Below, piece after piece: positions 22,761 to 31,775 of a stretch of 51,482 nucleotides of DNA. Source of the stretch: Treponema sp. (lineage in GTDB: Bacteria; Spirochaetota; Spirochaetia; Treponematales; Treponemataceae); the NCBI GenBank assembly GCA_024400955.1, contig JAKSLY010000020.1, positions 1-51,482 on the forward strand, read 5' to 3'. The notes beneath the pieces are model-generated. The model saw only the letters and a program-made list of their open reading frames with translations. It searched no databases and was not told where the DNA came from. A program made the translations under genes and the position numbers. The first letter of the stretch is position 1. Each line of letters begins with the position of its first letter.

Positions 22761-23972
22761 ATGAGATTCCGCAGACTTTCAATTTCCTATGTATTTATTC
22801 TATCGGCAGTTTCCGCCATGGCATTGTTCATGTTCATTGCATCCAGCAGGGACAGGATAAGCCCGGAAAAATGCAGGAGCCTTGGGATTCCGGTGATGTT
22901 CATCGAGACTCACATGGGAAAGTTCATAACCTCCAAGGAAAAATACGTTGATGCAAAATATGAGGCGGATGAATTCAGCGGCAAGTGTAAGGTAAGGGGG
23001 CATGGAAACACAACATGGAAAACCCGTGAGCTTTACAAGAAGCCCTATCTCCTGAAGCTTGAAAAACCTGCATCCCTCTACGGAATGAATCCTGCAAGAA
23101 AATGGATCCTTGCGGCAAACACCAGCGACAAAACCTTCCTGCGGAACCATTACGGCTACTGGCTTTCGAAAAATGCATGGAACCGTTCGGGCAGGACTCC
23201 TGAAGCTGTGGATGTTTTTCTTTTCATAAACGGCAAGTTTAACGGAATCTATTCCGTAACGGAAAAAATCGAGGTGGCCCCGGGCAGGCTTGAACTTGGA
23301 CCCGGTTCCTTTCTTGCAACCGTGAATAATCGCCTTAACAAGGAATGGAATTTTACGACGGAACACGGCGTGAACTTCAGCATAAGGATGAAGGGTTGCA
23401 CCGACGGCCAGTACAGGGAAATGCAGCAGACGGTACAGCGTACGGAAAATGCCATCTATGCAGGCGACTGGAAAAACATCATCGACGTTCCTTCCTTTGT
23501 GGACTGGTACCTGCTTAACGAATTCATCAGGAACAAGGATGCAAATTTCCTCGCCTCCTGTTACATGACATGGGATGGGGCCGCCGGCCGGATGCACATG
23601 GGCCCTGTGTGGGACATGGACCTTTCATGCGGCAACGTTGGCTTTGAAGACGGTCATAATCCTCAAGGGTGGTGGGTCAGGAACAGATACTGGTACGAGC
23701 AGCTTTTGGCAGACGAAGAATTCCGTGAGCTTGTAAGGCAGCGGTGGAAGGAAACCCGTCCCCAGGTTCTTGAATCCTTATCATGGCTCGAATTCCAGGG
23801 GCAGAAGTACAGGGAACTGGTAATGCTAAACGACAGGGTATGGCACAACATCGGAAAAAAGCAGTGGCCCCATGCACCCGGCTGGAAGAACCGCATCACC
23901 TATGAAAGCGAAATCCGTTACATGGAGGACTTCCTGAAGAACCGGATGGACTGGATGGACGAGAATCTTTAG
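22761..23972 (+). CDS. CotH-family protein kinase
   Basis: 403 residues from ATG 22761. An N-terminal hydrophobic segment (about 8-28) anchors or exports it. The kinase-like fold shows KVRGHGNTTWK, the lysine strand KPYLLKLEK, SDKTFLRNHYGYWLS, the NGKFNGIYSVTEKIE hinge, NEFIRNKDANFLASC and the metal motif WDMD (Asp285 and Asp287). CotH proteins phosphorylate spore-coat or other surface proteins in Bacillus; this organism is not expected to form spores, so the target is different. A TATAAA ends 6 bases before the ATG and an AAGGA overlaps the gap, so the initiation mode is uncertain. Divergent partner: VTC/DUF4956 genes. Confidence 0.87.
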   Translation: MRFRRLSISYVFILSAVSAMALFMFIASSRDRISPEKCRSLGIPVMFIETHMGKFITSKEKYVDAKYEADEFSGKCKVRGHGNTTWKTRELYKKPYLLKLEKPASLYGMNPARKWILAANTSDKTFLRNHYGYWLSKNAWNRSGRTPEAVDVFLFINGKFNGIYSVTEKIEVAPGRLELGPGSFLATVNNRLNKEWNFTTEHGVNFSIRMKGCTDGQYREMQQTVQRTENAIYAGDWKNIIDVPSFVDWYLLNEFIRNKDANFLASCYMTWDGAAGRMHMGPVWDMDLSCGNVGFEDGHNPQGWWVRNRYWYEQLLADEEFRELVRQRWKETRPQVLESLSWLEFQGQKYRELVMLNDRVWHNIGKKQWPHAPGWKNRITYESEIRYMEDFLKNRMDWMDENL

Positions 23973-23991
23973 TTTTTCGGGAGGCTGTTAT

Positions 23992-24339
23992 ATGAAAAAA
24001 TTTTCCACTTACTGCATTTTGGTTTTTCTGGCCCTTGGATTTTTTTCTTCCTGCAAGGATTCTCCTAAGGGTGAAGTTGACATCAGGAATGATTCCAATG
24101 TCGAGATCAGCTATGAACTGATCGAGTCCGGTTCCGTCAAATATGGCGGAAAGGTGGACAGGCATTCAAAGGTGACAATAGAAGATTTTGAAGATGGCGA
24201 ATATACGCTTAAATATTGGCCTTACTATTTTAATGATCATTACAGGTCCTTTTACATAAAGGATGAGGACGTTGTTGTCGTGGAATTCAATCCCCTAAAG
24301 GGCGGTTGGCATGCCTATGTAACGGAGAGGTACAAGTAG
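23992..24339 (+). CDS. Small hypothetical lipoprotein
   Basis: 115 residues. A lipoprotein signal peptide (residues 1-20) ends in FFSSC; the mature part is short, acidic and aromatic with a beta pattern (GEVDIRNDSNVEISYEL, YTLKYWPYYF), perhaps a single Ig-like or jelly-roll module. GGGAGG upstream of ATG 23992 serves as ribosome binding site. It is 19 bases behind the CotH gene and likely in the same transcript. I do not recognise the family. Confidence 0.6.
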   Translation: MKKFSTYCILVFLALGFFSSCKDSPKGEVDIRNDSNVEISYELIESGSVKYGGKVDRHSKVTIEDFEDGEYTLKYWPYYFNDHYRSFYIKDEDVVVVEFNPLKGGWHAYVTERYK

Positions 24340-24348
24340 ATTTTTTAT

Positions 24349-24450
24349 GGGCGCCCGGGCGGCTGTTCCAGGGTTCGCTATCCGCTCATCCCGCCGCAAA
24401 GTCCCTTTGCTCTGGGACTGACGCCCTTCCATAGCCTGGCGCGTTTGCTG
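24349..24450 (-). repeat. Dispersed intergenic repeat, copy 2
   Basis: Reverse-complement relative of 6764-6898. The core 24354-24390, read on the minus strand, matches 6832-6868 in about 33 of 37 positions; the ATGGAAGGG part also matches. The rest of the 24340-24626 gap shows no gene. Confidence 0.7.
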
Positions 24451-24626
24451 ATATTGAATTCCAACCCGTTTTCTGATATTTTCTTCTATTAAGAAGTTAC
24501 GTTTGAGATGACTGTTGGCAGAATGGAATCAATTTTTTTTACCACTGCCTAACGAGCCTACGGCGCTCCTATCAACTACATCAACAAGTAAATCAACAGC
24601 AATTTATTTTTCTCATGAGGTGTTTT

Positions 24627-25691
24627 ATGAACAGGTACGTTAAGCGTTATTTGATTGACGCTATGGGCGGAATGGCACAGGGACTTTTTGCATCCCTTTT
24701 GATCGGAACAATTGTAAAGACTTTGGGGCAGCAGCTTCTTCGTTTGGGAAGCAACGTTGTATTTGATTTTCTGGTACAGGCCGGAACCTTTGCCGCAGAA
24801 CCCCACGTTGTAGGTGCTGCCATGGCAGTGGGAATTGGCTACGCAATGGGAGCCGCTCCACTTGTTCTCTTTACCCTTGCAGCCGTTGGTGCCAGTGCAA
24901 ACGTAACCGGTGGGGCAGGCGGTCCTCTTGCAGTTCTTGTCATTGCAATTCTCTCTGCAGAAATGGGAATGCTCGTAAGCCGCAAGACAAAGGTTGACAT
25001 CATCGTCACTCCACTTGTAACAATTTTAAGCGGAGTTCTTTGCACCCTTTTGTTTGCACAATATATCGGCATGGCTGCAGCTTCCTTTGGCCATCTTATC
25101 GTTTGGGCAACAAGCCTCCGTCCTTTTGTAATGGGAATCCTCATTTCCGTAATCGTTGGAATCCTCCTTACCCTTCCTGTAAGTTCTGCTGCAATCTGTG
25201 CAGCCCTTGGCCTTACGGGGCTTGCAGGTGGAGCTGCCGTTGCAGGATGCTGCGCCCAGATGGTTGGCTTTGCAGTCATGAGCTTCCGCGAAAACAAGTG
25301 GAGCGGACTTTTGTCCCAGGGTCTTGGAACTTCAATGCTCCAGATGCCTAACATCGTCAAGAATCCATTCATCTGGCTTCCACCGATTCTTGCAAGTGCT
25401 GTTACAGGTCCAATTGCAACCTGCGTTTTCAAGATGCAGATGAACGGTGCCGCCGTTTCTTCCGGAATGGGAACATGCGGTCTTGTTGGACAGATTGGCG
25501 TAATCACAGGATGGTATGAGCCAAGTGCCGCTGCAGTTTCCCATGGGGCAGTTGCCATGGCTCCTGGAGCAATGGACTGGCTTGGTCTTGTCCTCGTATG
25601 CATTGTTCTTCCGGGACTTTTAAGCTGGGCCTTCAGCATTCCAATGAGGAAGAAGAACCTTATCCGCGAAGGAGATTTGGTTCTCGCATAA
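24627..25691 (+). CDS. PTS EIIC-type membrane protein (PTS_EIIC_2 family)
   Basis: 354 residues from ATG 24627 with GAGG six bases upstream. About nine to ten hydrophobic helices rich in Gly/Ala. The start (RYLIDAMGGMAQGLFASLLIGTIVKTLGQQ) and the repeated GLTGLAGGAAVAGCCAQMVGFA and GMGTCGLVGQIGVI stretches are like the PTS_EIIC_2 family of sugar-permease components. No EIIA, EIIB or enzyme I gene is adjacent, so transport by phosphorelay is not shown. HPr and HPr kinase are encoded at 48101-49435. Proteins of this family may act as regulators or as non-PTS carriers instead. Confidence 0.8.
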   Translation: MNRYVKRYLIDAMGGMAQGLFASLLIGTIVKTLGQQLLRLGSNVVFDFLVQAGTFAAEPHVVGAAMAVGIGYAMGAAPLVLFTLAAVGASANVTGGAGGPLAVLVIAILSAEMGMLVSRKTKVDIIVTPLVTILSGVLCTLLFAQYIGMAAASFGHLIVWATSLRPFVMGILISVIVGILLTLPVSSAAICAALGLTGLAGGAAVAGCCAQMVGFAVMSFRENKWSGLLSQGLGTSMLQMPNIVKNPFIWLPPILASAVTGPIATCVFKMQMNGAAVSSGMGTCGLVGQIGVITGWYEPSAAAVSHGAVAMAPGAMDWLGLVLVCIVLPGLLSWAFSIPMRKKNLIREGDLVLA

Positions 25692-25695
25692 AGCC

Positions 25696-25723
25696 AACAA
25701 AGATTCCAAAAGGAATCTTTGTT
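25696..25723 (+). terminator. Hairpin terminator after the EIIC gene
   Basis: Perfect 12-base inverted repeat AACAAAGATTCC / GGAATCTTTGTT with a four-A loop, five bases after the stop. The T-tract is short. Confidence 0.6.
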
Positions 25724-25727
25724 TCTT

Positions 25728-25786
25728 CGAGTTTATACTTGGCGCAGTCCGCGCCATTTTTTTTCCAAAAAAAACGTATAAACTCG
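25728..25786 (+). repeat. CGAGTTTATAC palindrome with inner GGCGC hairpin
   Basis: CGAGTTTATAC (25728-25738) pairs perfectly with GTATAAACTCG (25776-25786). Inside, GGCGC/GCGCC surround AGTCC, and the 12-base AGTCCGCGCCAT block (25746-25757) recurs at 9176-9187. A further ACCCC/GGGGT hairpin lies at about 25810-25822. Confidence 0.55.
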
Positions 25787-25836
25787 ACTTTAATCCGGCA
25801 ATAGCCGACCCCGTCAGGGGTGGTGCCCATAAAAAA

Positions 25837-25865
25837 TTGAAATTTATTCCAAATGGGTTTAAAAT
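25837..25865 (+). promoter_or_regulatory. Promoter of the sugar-binding lipoprotein gene
   Basis: TTGAAA (25837-25842), 17-base spacer, TAAAAT (25860-25865). GGAG at 25875-25878 precedes the TTG start at 25885. Confidence 0.7.
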
Positions 25866-25884
25866 ACAGGTTGTGGAGAATGCT

Positions 25885-26907
25885 TTGAATAAACGTGTTT
25901 CGAAAACTGCCTGTATTTTTTTTGTCTCTCTGATTCCCTTTGTCTTTGCATCGTGCATTTATAAGCCGGAAAAAAAGCGCATTGTCGTAAGCTACTGCTA
26001 TTCCGGTAACCAGGCCGAGCCACACCTGTCGTGCATGAAATCGGTGGTGGATACTTTTACTGCGGACAAGGGATACGAGCTGCGCCTTACCAATGCCCAC
26101 CTTAGCGTGGAGTCACAGCTGCAGGATGTTCAGCTGCAGATCTGGCAGGGAACCCAGTACCTTATTCTTGATCCGGTTTCTGAGCACGGTTATTCAGTCA
26201 TTGCGGATTACGTCAAGTACAACAAGGTTCCACTTTTTCTTGCCTGCGGAACCCTGGACATTGGCTTTGAGGATGACAGCCGCATTCCCTATGAAGTCAG
26301 GCCTGATTATGCCATGGAAGGAGATGAGGCTGCAAAGTGGCTTGAGTCCCATGATGAGGAACAGACTGAGCATAACATCTGCATGATCACAGGATATTCA
26401 GATCTTACATCCGACATTGAAAGATTCCGTGCAGTTGAACGTGGCATTGAGCGTAACCCAAAGTGGAACCTGGTTTTAAAGCGCGAGGCCCGCAACGATA
26501 ACGAATATGCAAAATATGTCATGGACGACATGTTCCAGGTAAATCCTGACATCGACGTTGTTTTTGTCACTTCGCAGGAAAGTGCCCTTGGCGTCATAGA
26601 TTCCGTTTACCGTCATGGAAAGATGCCGGGTCGCGATGTCTTGATTCTTGTTTTCTGTGCCGACGAATCAATAGAAGATTTTGTTGAGGCAGGCATTGTC
26701 AGCTTTGCAACCATTGTGAACGGAGCCTTTGGTTCAGACCTTGAAAAGGTTGTTGCAGCTTCTGAAAAGCTTTCTTCATTCTACAGGTTCGGTTCTTCCC
26801 AGCCAAGGATTGTTGTTGCCAAGGATAAGGAAAGAAACCTTGGCACCGAGGAAAAGAAGAAGGAACTTCAGGGCCTCAGGTTCCAGATCAGGGATGCCTT
26901 GCGCTAG
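25885..26907 (+). CDS. Substrate-binding lipoprotein of sugar-ABC type
   Basis: 340 residues from TTG 25885, chosen because the promoter occupies the upstream frame and GGAG is spaced six bases away. A lipoprotein signal ends in FVFASC. The mature protein has the periplasmic-binding fold (Peripla_BP_4 like): QIWQGTQYLILDPVSEHG, a PLFLACG strand, the domain hinge EGDEAAKWLESH, MITGYSDLTSDIERFRAVERGI and DIDVVFVTSQESALGVIDSV. This pattern is that of galactose/ribose-binding proteins. No permease or ATPase lies nearby, so it may instead be a sensor partner. Ligand unknown. Confidence 0.82.
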   Translation: MNKRVSKTACIFFVSLIPFVFASCIYKPEKKRIVVSYCYSGNQAEPHLSCMKSVVDTFTADKGYELRLTNAHLSVESQLQDVQLQIWQGTQYLILDPVSEHGYSVIADYVKYNKVPLFLACGTLDIGFEDDSRIPYEVRPDYAMEGDEAAKWLESHDEEQTEHNICMITGYSDLTSDIERFRAVERGIERNPKWNLVLKREARNDNEYAKYVMDDMFQVNPDIDVVFVTSQESALGVIDSVYRHGKMPGRDVLILVFCADESIEDFVEAGIVSFATIVNGAFGSDLEKVVAASEKLSSFYRFGSSQPRIVVAKDKERNLGTEEKKKELQGLRFQIRDALR

Positions 26908-26984
26908 TTTTTTCACCCCAATTTTTTTTGAAGCATAATTGAAATTTTCCTAAATTTTATTTCTCAAGTTCCGAAAATTAGAAC

Positions 26985-29396
26985 ATGAGAACTATCGTTT
27001 TAAAATTGTGCTTTGTTTTTTCTATTGTTTCTTTAGGGGTGCAGGGTTTTTCACAGACCAAGCCGCTGTACCAGATTCCGGAAACACTGCCGGAAAAGAA
27101 AAGCGTTGTGAAGGATAAGGATGGAACTCCTTTCCTTGCCGGTACCGATGCCGGTTTGTTTAAAATCAATGCGGACGGATCGGCAGAGGCCTTGTGGACT
27201 GGCGGCAAGGTTGACCGGATCCTTAAGACCTCCGCAAAGTGGTTTCTCATTTCAGACGCTGGAATAATCTCTTCATACGACCTGAAGGAATTTAACGAGT
27301 GTAATGACGGGCTTCCGTTCCTTACCGTTAAGTCTTATGACGGTACGACCAAGAGCCTTAATCACCAGATTCAGCTCCTGAAGGACATCTGCGTTGACCC
27401 TTTTAATCCGGACATTCTCGTTACGGCTACAAAGAATGCAGTTTTCCTTACCCGCGATGGAGGCCAGTCCTGGACAAATATCGGTTCCACAAGCAAAAAT
27501 ACTGCCGGCATCAAATCGGTTGCAGTTTCTCATATGCCGGTGTATGACAGTAACGGAAACATGACCGGCTCGGAACTCGTGGTTTTCATGTCCCATCCAA
27601 TTTACGGTTTCAGCTATTACAGGGCCGATACCAAAAATCCCCAGTGGTTTGACGTAAGCTCGGGCTTTGAGGCCATGAAGAGCATGACCCAGATTGATGA
27701 AATCTCTGACATCCTTCCAGTTCTCTGCAAGAAGGCTGACGGTTCATATTATGCAGAAATTTACTGCGCCCAGTCTTTCCTCCCGAACATCTACAGGTTC
27801 AACTGGCAGACAAAGAAGGGCGAGAAGATTTTCTCCGGTGAAGAACAGTCGTCAACCATTGACGGCATGTGTCAGGCAGGATCTTCCATTGTATTTTCAA
27901 CTGTTGGGAAAATCTGTTCCCTTTCACTGGAAGACAATTCCGTTTCCGAGATTGAAAATTTTGCAGACTGGAGGCGCAAGCTTAATGCTTCCCAGTCCAT
28001 CGTCAATTCAGCATACATTCCGAAATTTGTTTCGGGCCTTGATACAAACCTGGAGCTTAGCGAACTTTGGCTTTTGACTCCTGACGTGATTCTGACTCCA
28101 TGGGGTGAGATTGCAAACAAGAAGAAGGCCATCTATTCTTCCGTTTACCAGCTTCGCAATGACCAGGGAATTGAAAAGTACAGGAAGATCGTTACGGATA
28201 ACAAGCTTAACTCTGTCGTCATCGACATGAAGGATGACTACGGCCTACTTCGCTTTGAACCGGCAAGTCCACTCCTTAAGGAAAAGGGTACGGTTACAAA
28301 GTACAAGATTGATGTGGACAAGCTTGTCAGCGAATTCAAGAAGGATGGAACATATCTCATTGCCCGCATTGTTGTCTTCAAGGACAGGAGCCTTTCCCAG
28401 TATGGTGGCGGCAAGTATGCCGTATGGAACTACAAGACCAATTCACCTTGGGTAGGTCTTCGCGGTGTTGAGGATGTTGTTGATGAGGCCGGAAATGTTA
28501 CCGGACAGAAATACAATTACTACGACGAAAACTGGGTTGATCCGTACAGCGAGGAAGTTTGGGAATACAATGTTCAGATTGCAAGGGAATTGATTCAGCG
28601 CGGCTTTGACGAAATTCAGTTTGACTATATTCGCTTTCCTACTGACGGCCTGAACCTTAGTGCATCTACATACAGGTGGAAGGACAAGGGCATGGACAAG
28701 GAAAGTGCCCTGGTATCATTTCTTTCCTATGCAAGAAAGAACATTGACGCTCCAATTGGAATCGACATTTACGGCGCCAACGGATGGTACCGCTCAGGCA
28801 CCAGAACAGGGCAGGATGTTGAACTCATGAGCGCATACGTTGATGTCATCTGCCCAATGTTCTATCCGTCCCACTTTGAGCAGAACTTCCTGGACTATTC
28901 TCCCTATGAGGAACGTCCATACAGAATATTCTTCTACGGTTCATACCGTAACACTGTCATCGGCCGCAACAGGATTGTAGTCCGTCCGTGGCTCCAGGCA
29001 TTCTACATGGGCGTAAGGTATGACAGAAAGTATTACGACAAGGATTATGTTTCCCGCGAAGTCTTTGGCGTACGCGATGGAATTGACCGTGGCTACATGT
29101 ACTGGAACAATTCCGGCGGCTACTACGAGGACATCAGGCCTGACCCGGATGATGCTGATCTTTCTCCATGGCATCACAACGAAGCTGCAAAGCAGGTTAA
29201 GATTCCGGCATTCAGCAAAAGCCACAGGGAAGAGAGCGGTTTTACAGAAGAGGACATAAGGAACTACAACCTCAGGAATGAGGAGATGATTTCAATCTGG
29301 AATACGGTCCTCGACCAGGATGAATACGAGAAGGAAAACATGCAGCCTCGCAATTTCCTTCTGGTTGATCCTTTCCCGGCAGGCGGCCATGAATAA
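26985..29396 (+). CDS. Exported DUF4015 putative glycoside hydrolase with N-terminal propeller-like region
   Basis: 803 residues. Signal peptide at 1-23 (cleavage after GFSQ or near). Residues about 30-360 have recurring Trp/Gly/Asp-box patterns (TRDGGQSWTNIG is a BNR/sortilin box), suggesting a beta-propeller. Residues about 385-740 are the DUF4015 putative glycoside hydrolase barrel: VVIDMKDDYG, ARIVVFKD, GFDEIQFDYIRFPTDG, GIDIYGANG and CPMFYPSHF. Enzymatic activity is inferred from the fold; the substrate may be a cell-surface glycan. Its last eight bases overlap the start of mnmE, so the two are in one transcript. No ribosome binding site or promoter was clear before ATG 26985. Confidence 0.82.
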   Translation: MRTIVLKLCFVFSIVSLGVQGFSQTKPLYQIPETLPEKKSVVKDKDGTPFLAGTDAGLFKINADGSAEALWTGGKVDRILKTSAKWFLISDAGIISSYDLKEFNECNDGLPFLTVKSYDGTTKSLNHQIQLLKDICVDPFNPDILVTATKNAVFLTRDGGQSWTNIGSTSKNTAGIKSVAVSHMPVYDSNGNMTGSELVVFMSHPIYGFSYYRADTKNPQWFDVSSGFEAMKSMTQIDEISDILPVLCKKADGSYYAEIYCAQSFLPNIYRFNWQTKKGEKIFSGEEQSSTIDGMCQAGSSIVFSTVGKICSLSLEDNSVSEIENFADWRRKLNASQSIVNSAYIPKFVSGLDTNLELSELWLLTPDVILTPWGEIANKKKAIYSSVYQLRNDQGIEKYRKIVTDNKLNSVVIDMKDDYGLLRFEPASPLLKEKGTVTKYKIDVDKLVSEFKKDGTYLIARIVVFKDRSLSQYGGGKYAVWNYKTNSPWVGLRGVEDVVDEAGNVTGQKYNYYDENWVDPYSEEVWEYNVQIARELIQRGFDEIQFDYIRFPTDGLNLSASTYRWKDKGMDKESALVSFLSYARKNIDAPIGIDIYGANGWYRSGTRTGQDVELMSAYVDVICPMFYPSHFEQNFLDYSPYEERPYRIFFYGSYRNTVIGRNRIVVRPWLQAFYMGVRYDRKYYDKDYVSREVFGVRDGIDRGYMYWNNSGGYYEDIRPDPDDADLSPWHHNEAAKQVKIPAFSKSHREESGFTEEDIRNYNLRNEEMISIWNTVLDQDEYEKENMQPRNFLLVDPFPAGGHE

Positions 29397-30774
29397 TACC
29401 GGCTATACCCCGGAAGAACCCATTGCTGCCATTGCAACTGCACTTGTTCCAAGCGCCATTGGAATAGTGCGTGCAAGCGGAAGGAATGCGGTTGAATTGG
29501 CATCCAAATTTTTCTCTCGTCCAAAGGCCTTGTGCACTGCGCAGGGCAATACCCTTGTTTACGGGTGGATAAGGAAAAGTGACGGCACCTTGATTGATGA
29601 AGTCATGGCTGCCGTTTACCGTGAGCCAAAATCCTTTACGGGCGAGGAGATGATAGAAATATTCTGCCATGGTGGTGTTGCCGTGGTTCAGGCCGTTTAC
29701 TCTCTTTTCCTTGCAAATGGCTTCAGGCCTGCAGAGCGCGGTGAATTTACATTCCGTGCATTCATCAATGGAAAGACTGACCTTACGAAGGCTGAAGCCG
29801 TCAAGGAAATCATCGACAGCAAGACTGACGGTTCCCGTGGCAGGGCTGCAGGCAGGCTTTCAGGAAACCTTTTTGAAGAAATCGATTCCGTAAAGAAGGG
29901 CATTATTGATGTCCTTGGAAACATTGAAGTTGAAATAGAATATCCTGAAGACGAGGAAAACATTGCCGAAGCCTTTGATGTATCTCCCCTTGAAAAAGTC
30001 AGGGACACCTTGAGGCAGCTTTGTTCCTCCTGGAAAAGCGAAAAGCTCTATCAGGACGGGGCAAAGGTTGTTCTCTGCGGAAAGACCAATGCAGGCAAGT
30101 CGAGCCTTTTTAACACCCTTCTTAAGGAAGAGCGTGCCATTGTCAGCAGCATAGAGGGAACCACCCGCGACTGGATAGAAAGTTACGTTGACTTTGAGGG
30201 AATTCCTGTCCGTCTTTTTGACACGGCAGGCTTGAGGGAAACGGAAGACCTTATTGAAGCCAGGGGCGTTCAGCTTACAAGGGACCTTACCCTTGATGCG
30301 GACGTGATTTTATACCTTGTGGATTCCACCAGGGGCATTACTGATGAAGACAGGTCTTTCATGTCAGCCCAGAAGGAAGTGCCGGTGATCCTTGTTCTTA
30401 ACAAGTGCGAGGGTGAAGCAGAAGATTCCTTGGATGCTGATGCTGCAGGGGAATGGAAAAACGTCGTCAGGATTTCTGCAAAGCACGGCAAGGGAATAGA
30501 CAGTCTTGTTCATTGTTCCAGGGAACTCATAATGGGCTCTTCCGGTGAAAGTGACCATGCAGGCCTTGGTTCCGAGCGCCAGAAGGTTTCCGTCCAGGAA
30601 GCTCTTGAACGTGTTGAACATGCCCTTGAGATTGCACGTAGCGGAGACTACGGTCTTGATGCTGTCGTGCAGGATCTTGAAGATTCCCTGGACAGCCTTG
30701 GGGAAGTGACGGGCGATGTTACGCCTGATGATGTACTTGGAAATATTTTCAGCCGCTTTTGTGTCGGCAAATAG
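29389..30774 (+). CDS. mnmE: tRNA modification GTPase MnmE
   Basis: 461 residues from ATG 29389. It acts with MnmG on wobble uridine. N-terminal formyl-tetrahydrofolate-binding part (IAAIATALVPSAIGIVRASG), helical middle domain, then the inserted G domain: G1 GKTNAGKSS (231-239, Lys instead of the usual Arg before Asn), G2 TTRD, G3 DTAG (278-281), G4 NKCE (338-341, usual NKxD), and the C-terminal FCVGK with Cys458 needed for catalysis in the family. It overlaps the preceding gene by eight bases. UppP follows 50 bases later. Confidence 0.95.
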   Translation: MNNTGYTPEEPIAAIATALVPSAIGIVRASGRNAVELASKFFSRPKALCTAQGNTLVYGWIRKSDGTLIDEVMAAVYREPKSFTGEEMIEIFCHGGVAVVQAVYSLFLANGFRPAERGEFTFRAFINGKTDLTKAEAVKEIIDSKTDGSRGRAAGRLSGNLFEEIDSVKKGIIDVLGNIEVEIEYPEDEENIAEAFDVSPLEKVRDTLRQLCSSWKSEKLYQDGAKVVLCGKTNAGKSSLFNTLLKEERAIVSSIEGTTRDWIESYVDFEGIPVRLFDTAGLRETEDLIEARGVQLTRDLTLDADVILYLVDSTRGITDEDRSFMSAQKEVPVILVLNKCEGEAEDSLDADAAGEWKNVVRISAKHGKGIDSLVHCSRELIMGSSGESDHAGLGSERQKVSVQEALERVEHALEIARSGDYGLDAVVQDLEDSLDSLGEVTGDVTPDDVLGNIFSRFCVGK

Positions 30775-30824
30775 AAAAATCTTGGGTTGCCCTTTGGCTG
30801 GCGGTCCTATATGGAGGAAAATAA

Positions 30825-31664
30825 ATGACAGTTTTACAATCAGTTCTTTTGGGTCTTTTGCAGGGGATTGCGGAATTCCTTCCCATCTCTTCCAGCGGTC
30901 ATCTGAAAATCGCCCAGTCTCTTTTTGGCCTTGAGGATGTTCCTGTCTTGTTTGACGTATTCCTCCATCTTGCCACATTGCTTGCAGTGGTGATCTTTTT
31001 CAGGAAGAAGATTTGCGATCTTGTCATTTCCTTCTTCTGTCTTTTTGTACCGGAAAAAAAGCTTTCCGAGGAGAGGCTTCAGTCACGTGGTGATGACAGG
31101 AAGTACATTGTTGCCATCATCATTGCAACCGTGATAACCGGGGCAATAGGCGTGTTCAATTCAAAGCTTCTTGATGAAAAGGTGTTTTCGGTAAAGAGCG
31201 TATGTGCAGGCCTTCTTGTTACTTCTGGACTTCTTGTCGTTTCTTCAGTTTATGAAAAAAAGCAGATGGCCTCCGGAAAGGAATTTGCAAGGATTCCTGG
31301 AATCATTCAGTCTGTGGTAATAGGCATTCTCCAGGGATTTGGCACCCTTCCTGGAATTTCAAGAAGCGGTTCAACAATTTCAGGAGCGCTCTTTTGCAAC
31401 ATAAGCCGCGAGTCAGCGGGCGAGTTTTCCTTCATCGTTTCAATTCCTGCCATCCTGGGAGCTTTCCTTCTTGAACTTAAGGATCTTGGCGAGATGAACC
31501 AGGCCGTTGGAATTGCTCCCCTTGCATGCGGATGCATCACGGCCTTTGTTGCAGGATATGCAGCCCTTGCATGGCTCATGAAGCTCATCAAGAAAGGCCG
31601 CCTGGAATTCTTTGCATGCTACCTTGTTCCTGCGGGAATTCTTGGAATGCTTTTCCTCGGCTAG
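30825..31664 (+). CDS. uppP: Undecaprenyl-diphosphatase
   Basis: 279 residues, all-membrane, with GGAGG eight bases upstream of ATG 30825. It releases phosphate from undecaprenyl pyrophosphate so the carrier can be reused for cell-wall and O-antigen synthesis. Both signature motifs of the BacA/UppP family are kept: EFLPISSSGH (Glu17 to His26) and GISRSGST around 180. About eight helices are visible. It gives bacitracin resistance when abundant in other bacteria. A strong hairpin terminator follows. Confidence 0.94.
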   Translation: MTVLQSVLLGLLQGIAEFLPISSSGHLKIAQSLFGLEDVPVLFDVFLHLATLLAVVIFFRKKICDLVISFFCLFVPEKKLSEERLQSRGDDRKYIVAIIIATVITGAIGVFNSKLLDEKVFSVKSVCAGLLVTSGLLVVSSVYEKKQMASGKEFARIPGIIQSVVIGILQGFGTLPGISRSGSTISGALFCNISRESAGEFSFIVSIPAILGAFLLELKDLGEMNQAVGIAPLACGCITAFVAGYAALAWLMKLIKKGRLEFFACYLVPAGILGMLFLG

Positions 31665-31702
31665 GGAATGCCAATGCAGAACAAGTTTTCATCTTAAAAA
31701 AC

Positions 31703-31748
31703 AAAAGCCCTGCACTTCTACAAGATGCATGAAGTGCAGGGCTTTTTT
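31703..31748. terminator. Bidirectional terminator between uppP and purD
   Basis: AAAAGCCCTGCACTTC (31703-31718) and GAAGTGCAGGGCTTTT (31731-31746) are perfectly complementary across a 12-base loop, flanked by A and T runs, so it can stop both converging genes. Confidence 0.9.
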
Positions 31749-31775
31749 ATTCAGGCAGAATTACGTCTGACAGTT

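Noticed and set aside
24839..25639. 266-residue minus-strand frame
   Set aside because: Pure shadow of the EIIC gene, Pro/Ala/Thr-rich and without a start signal.
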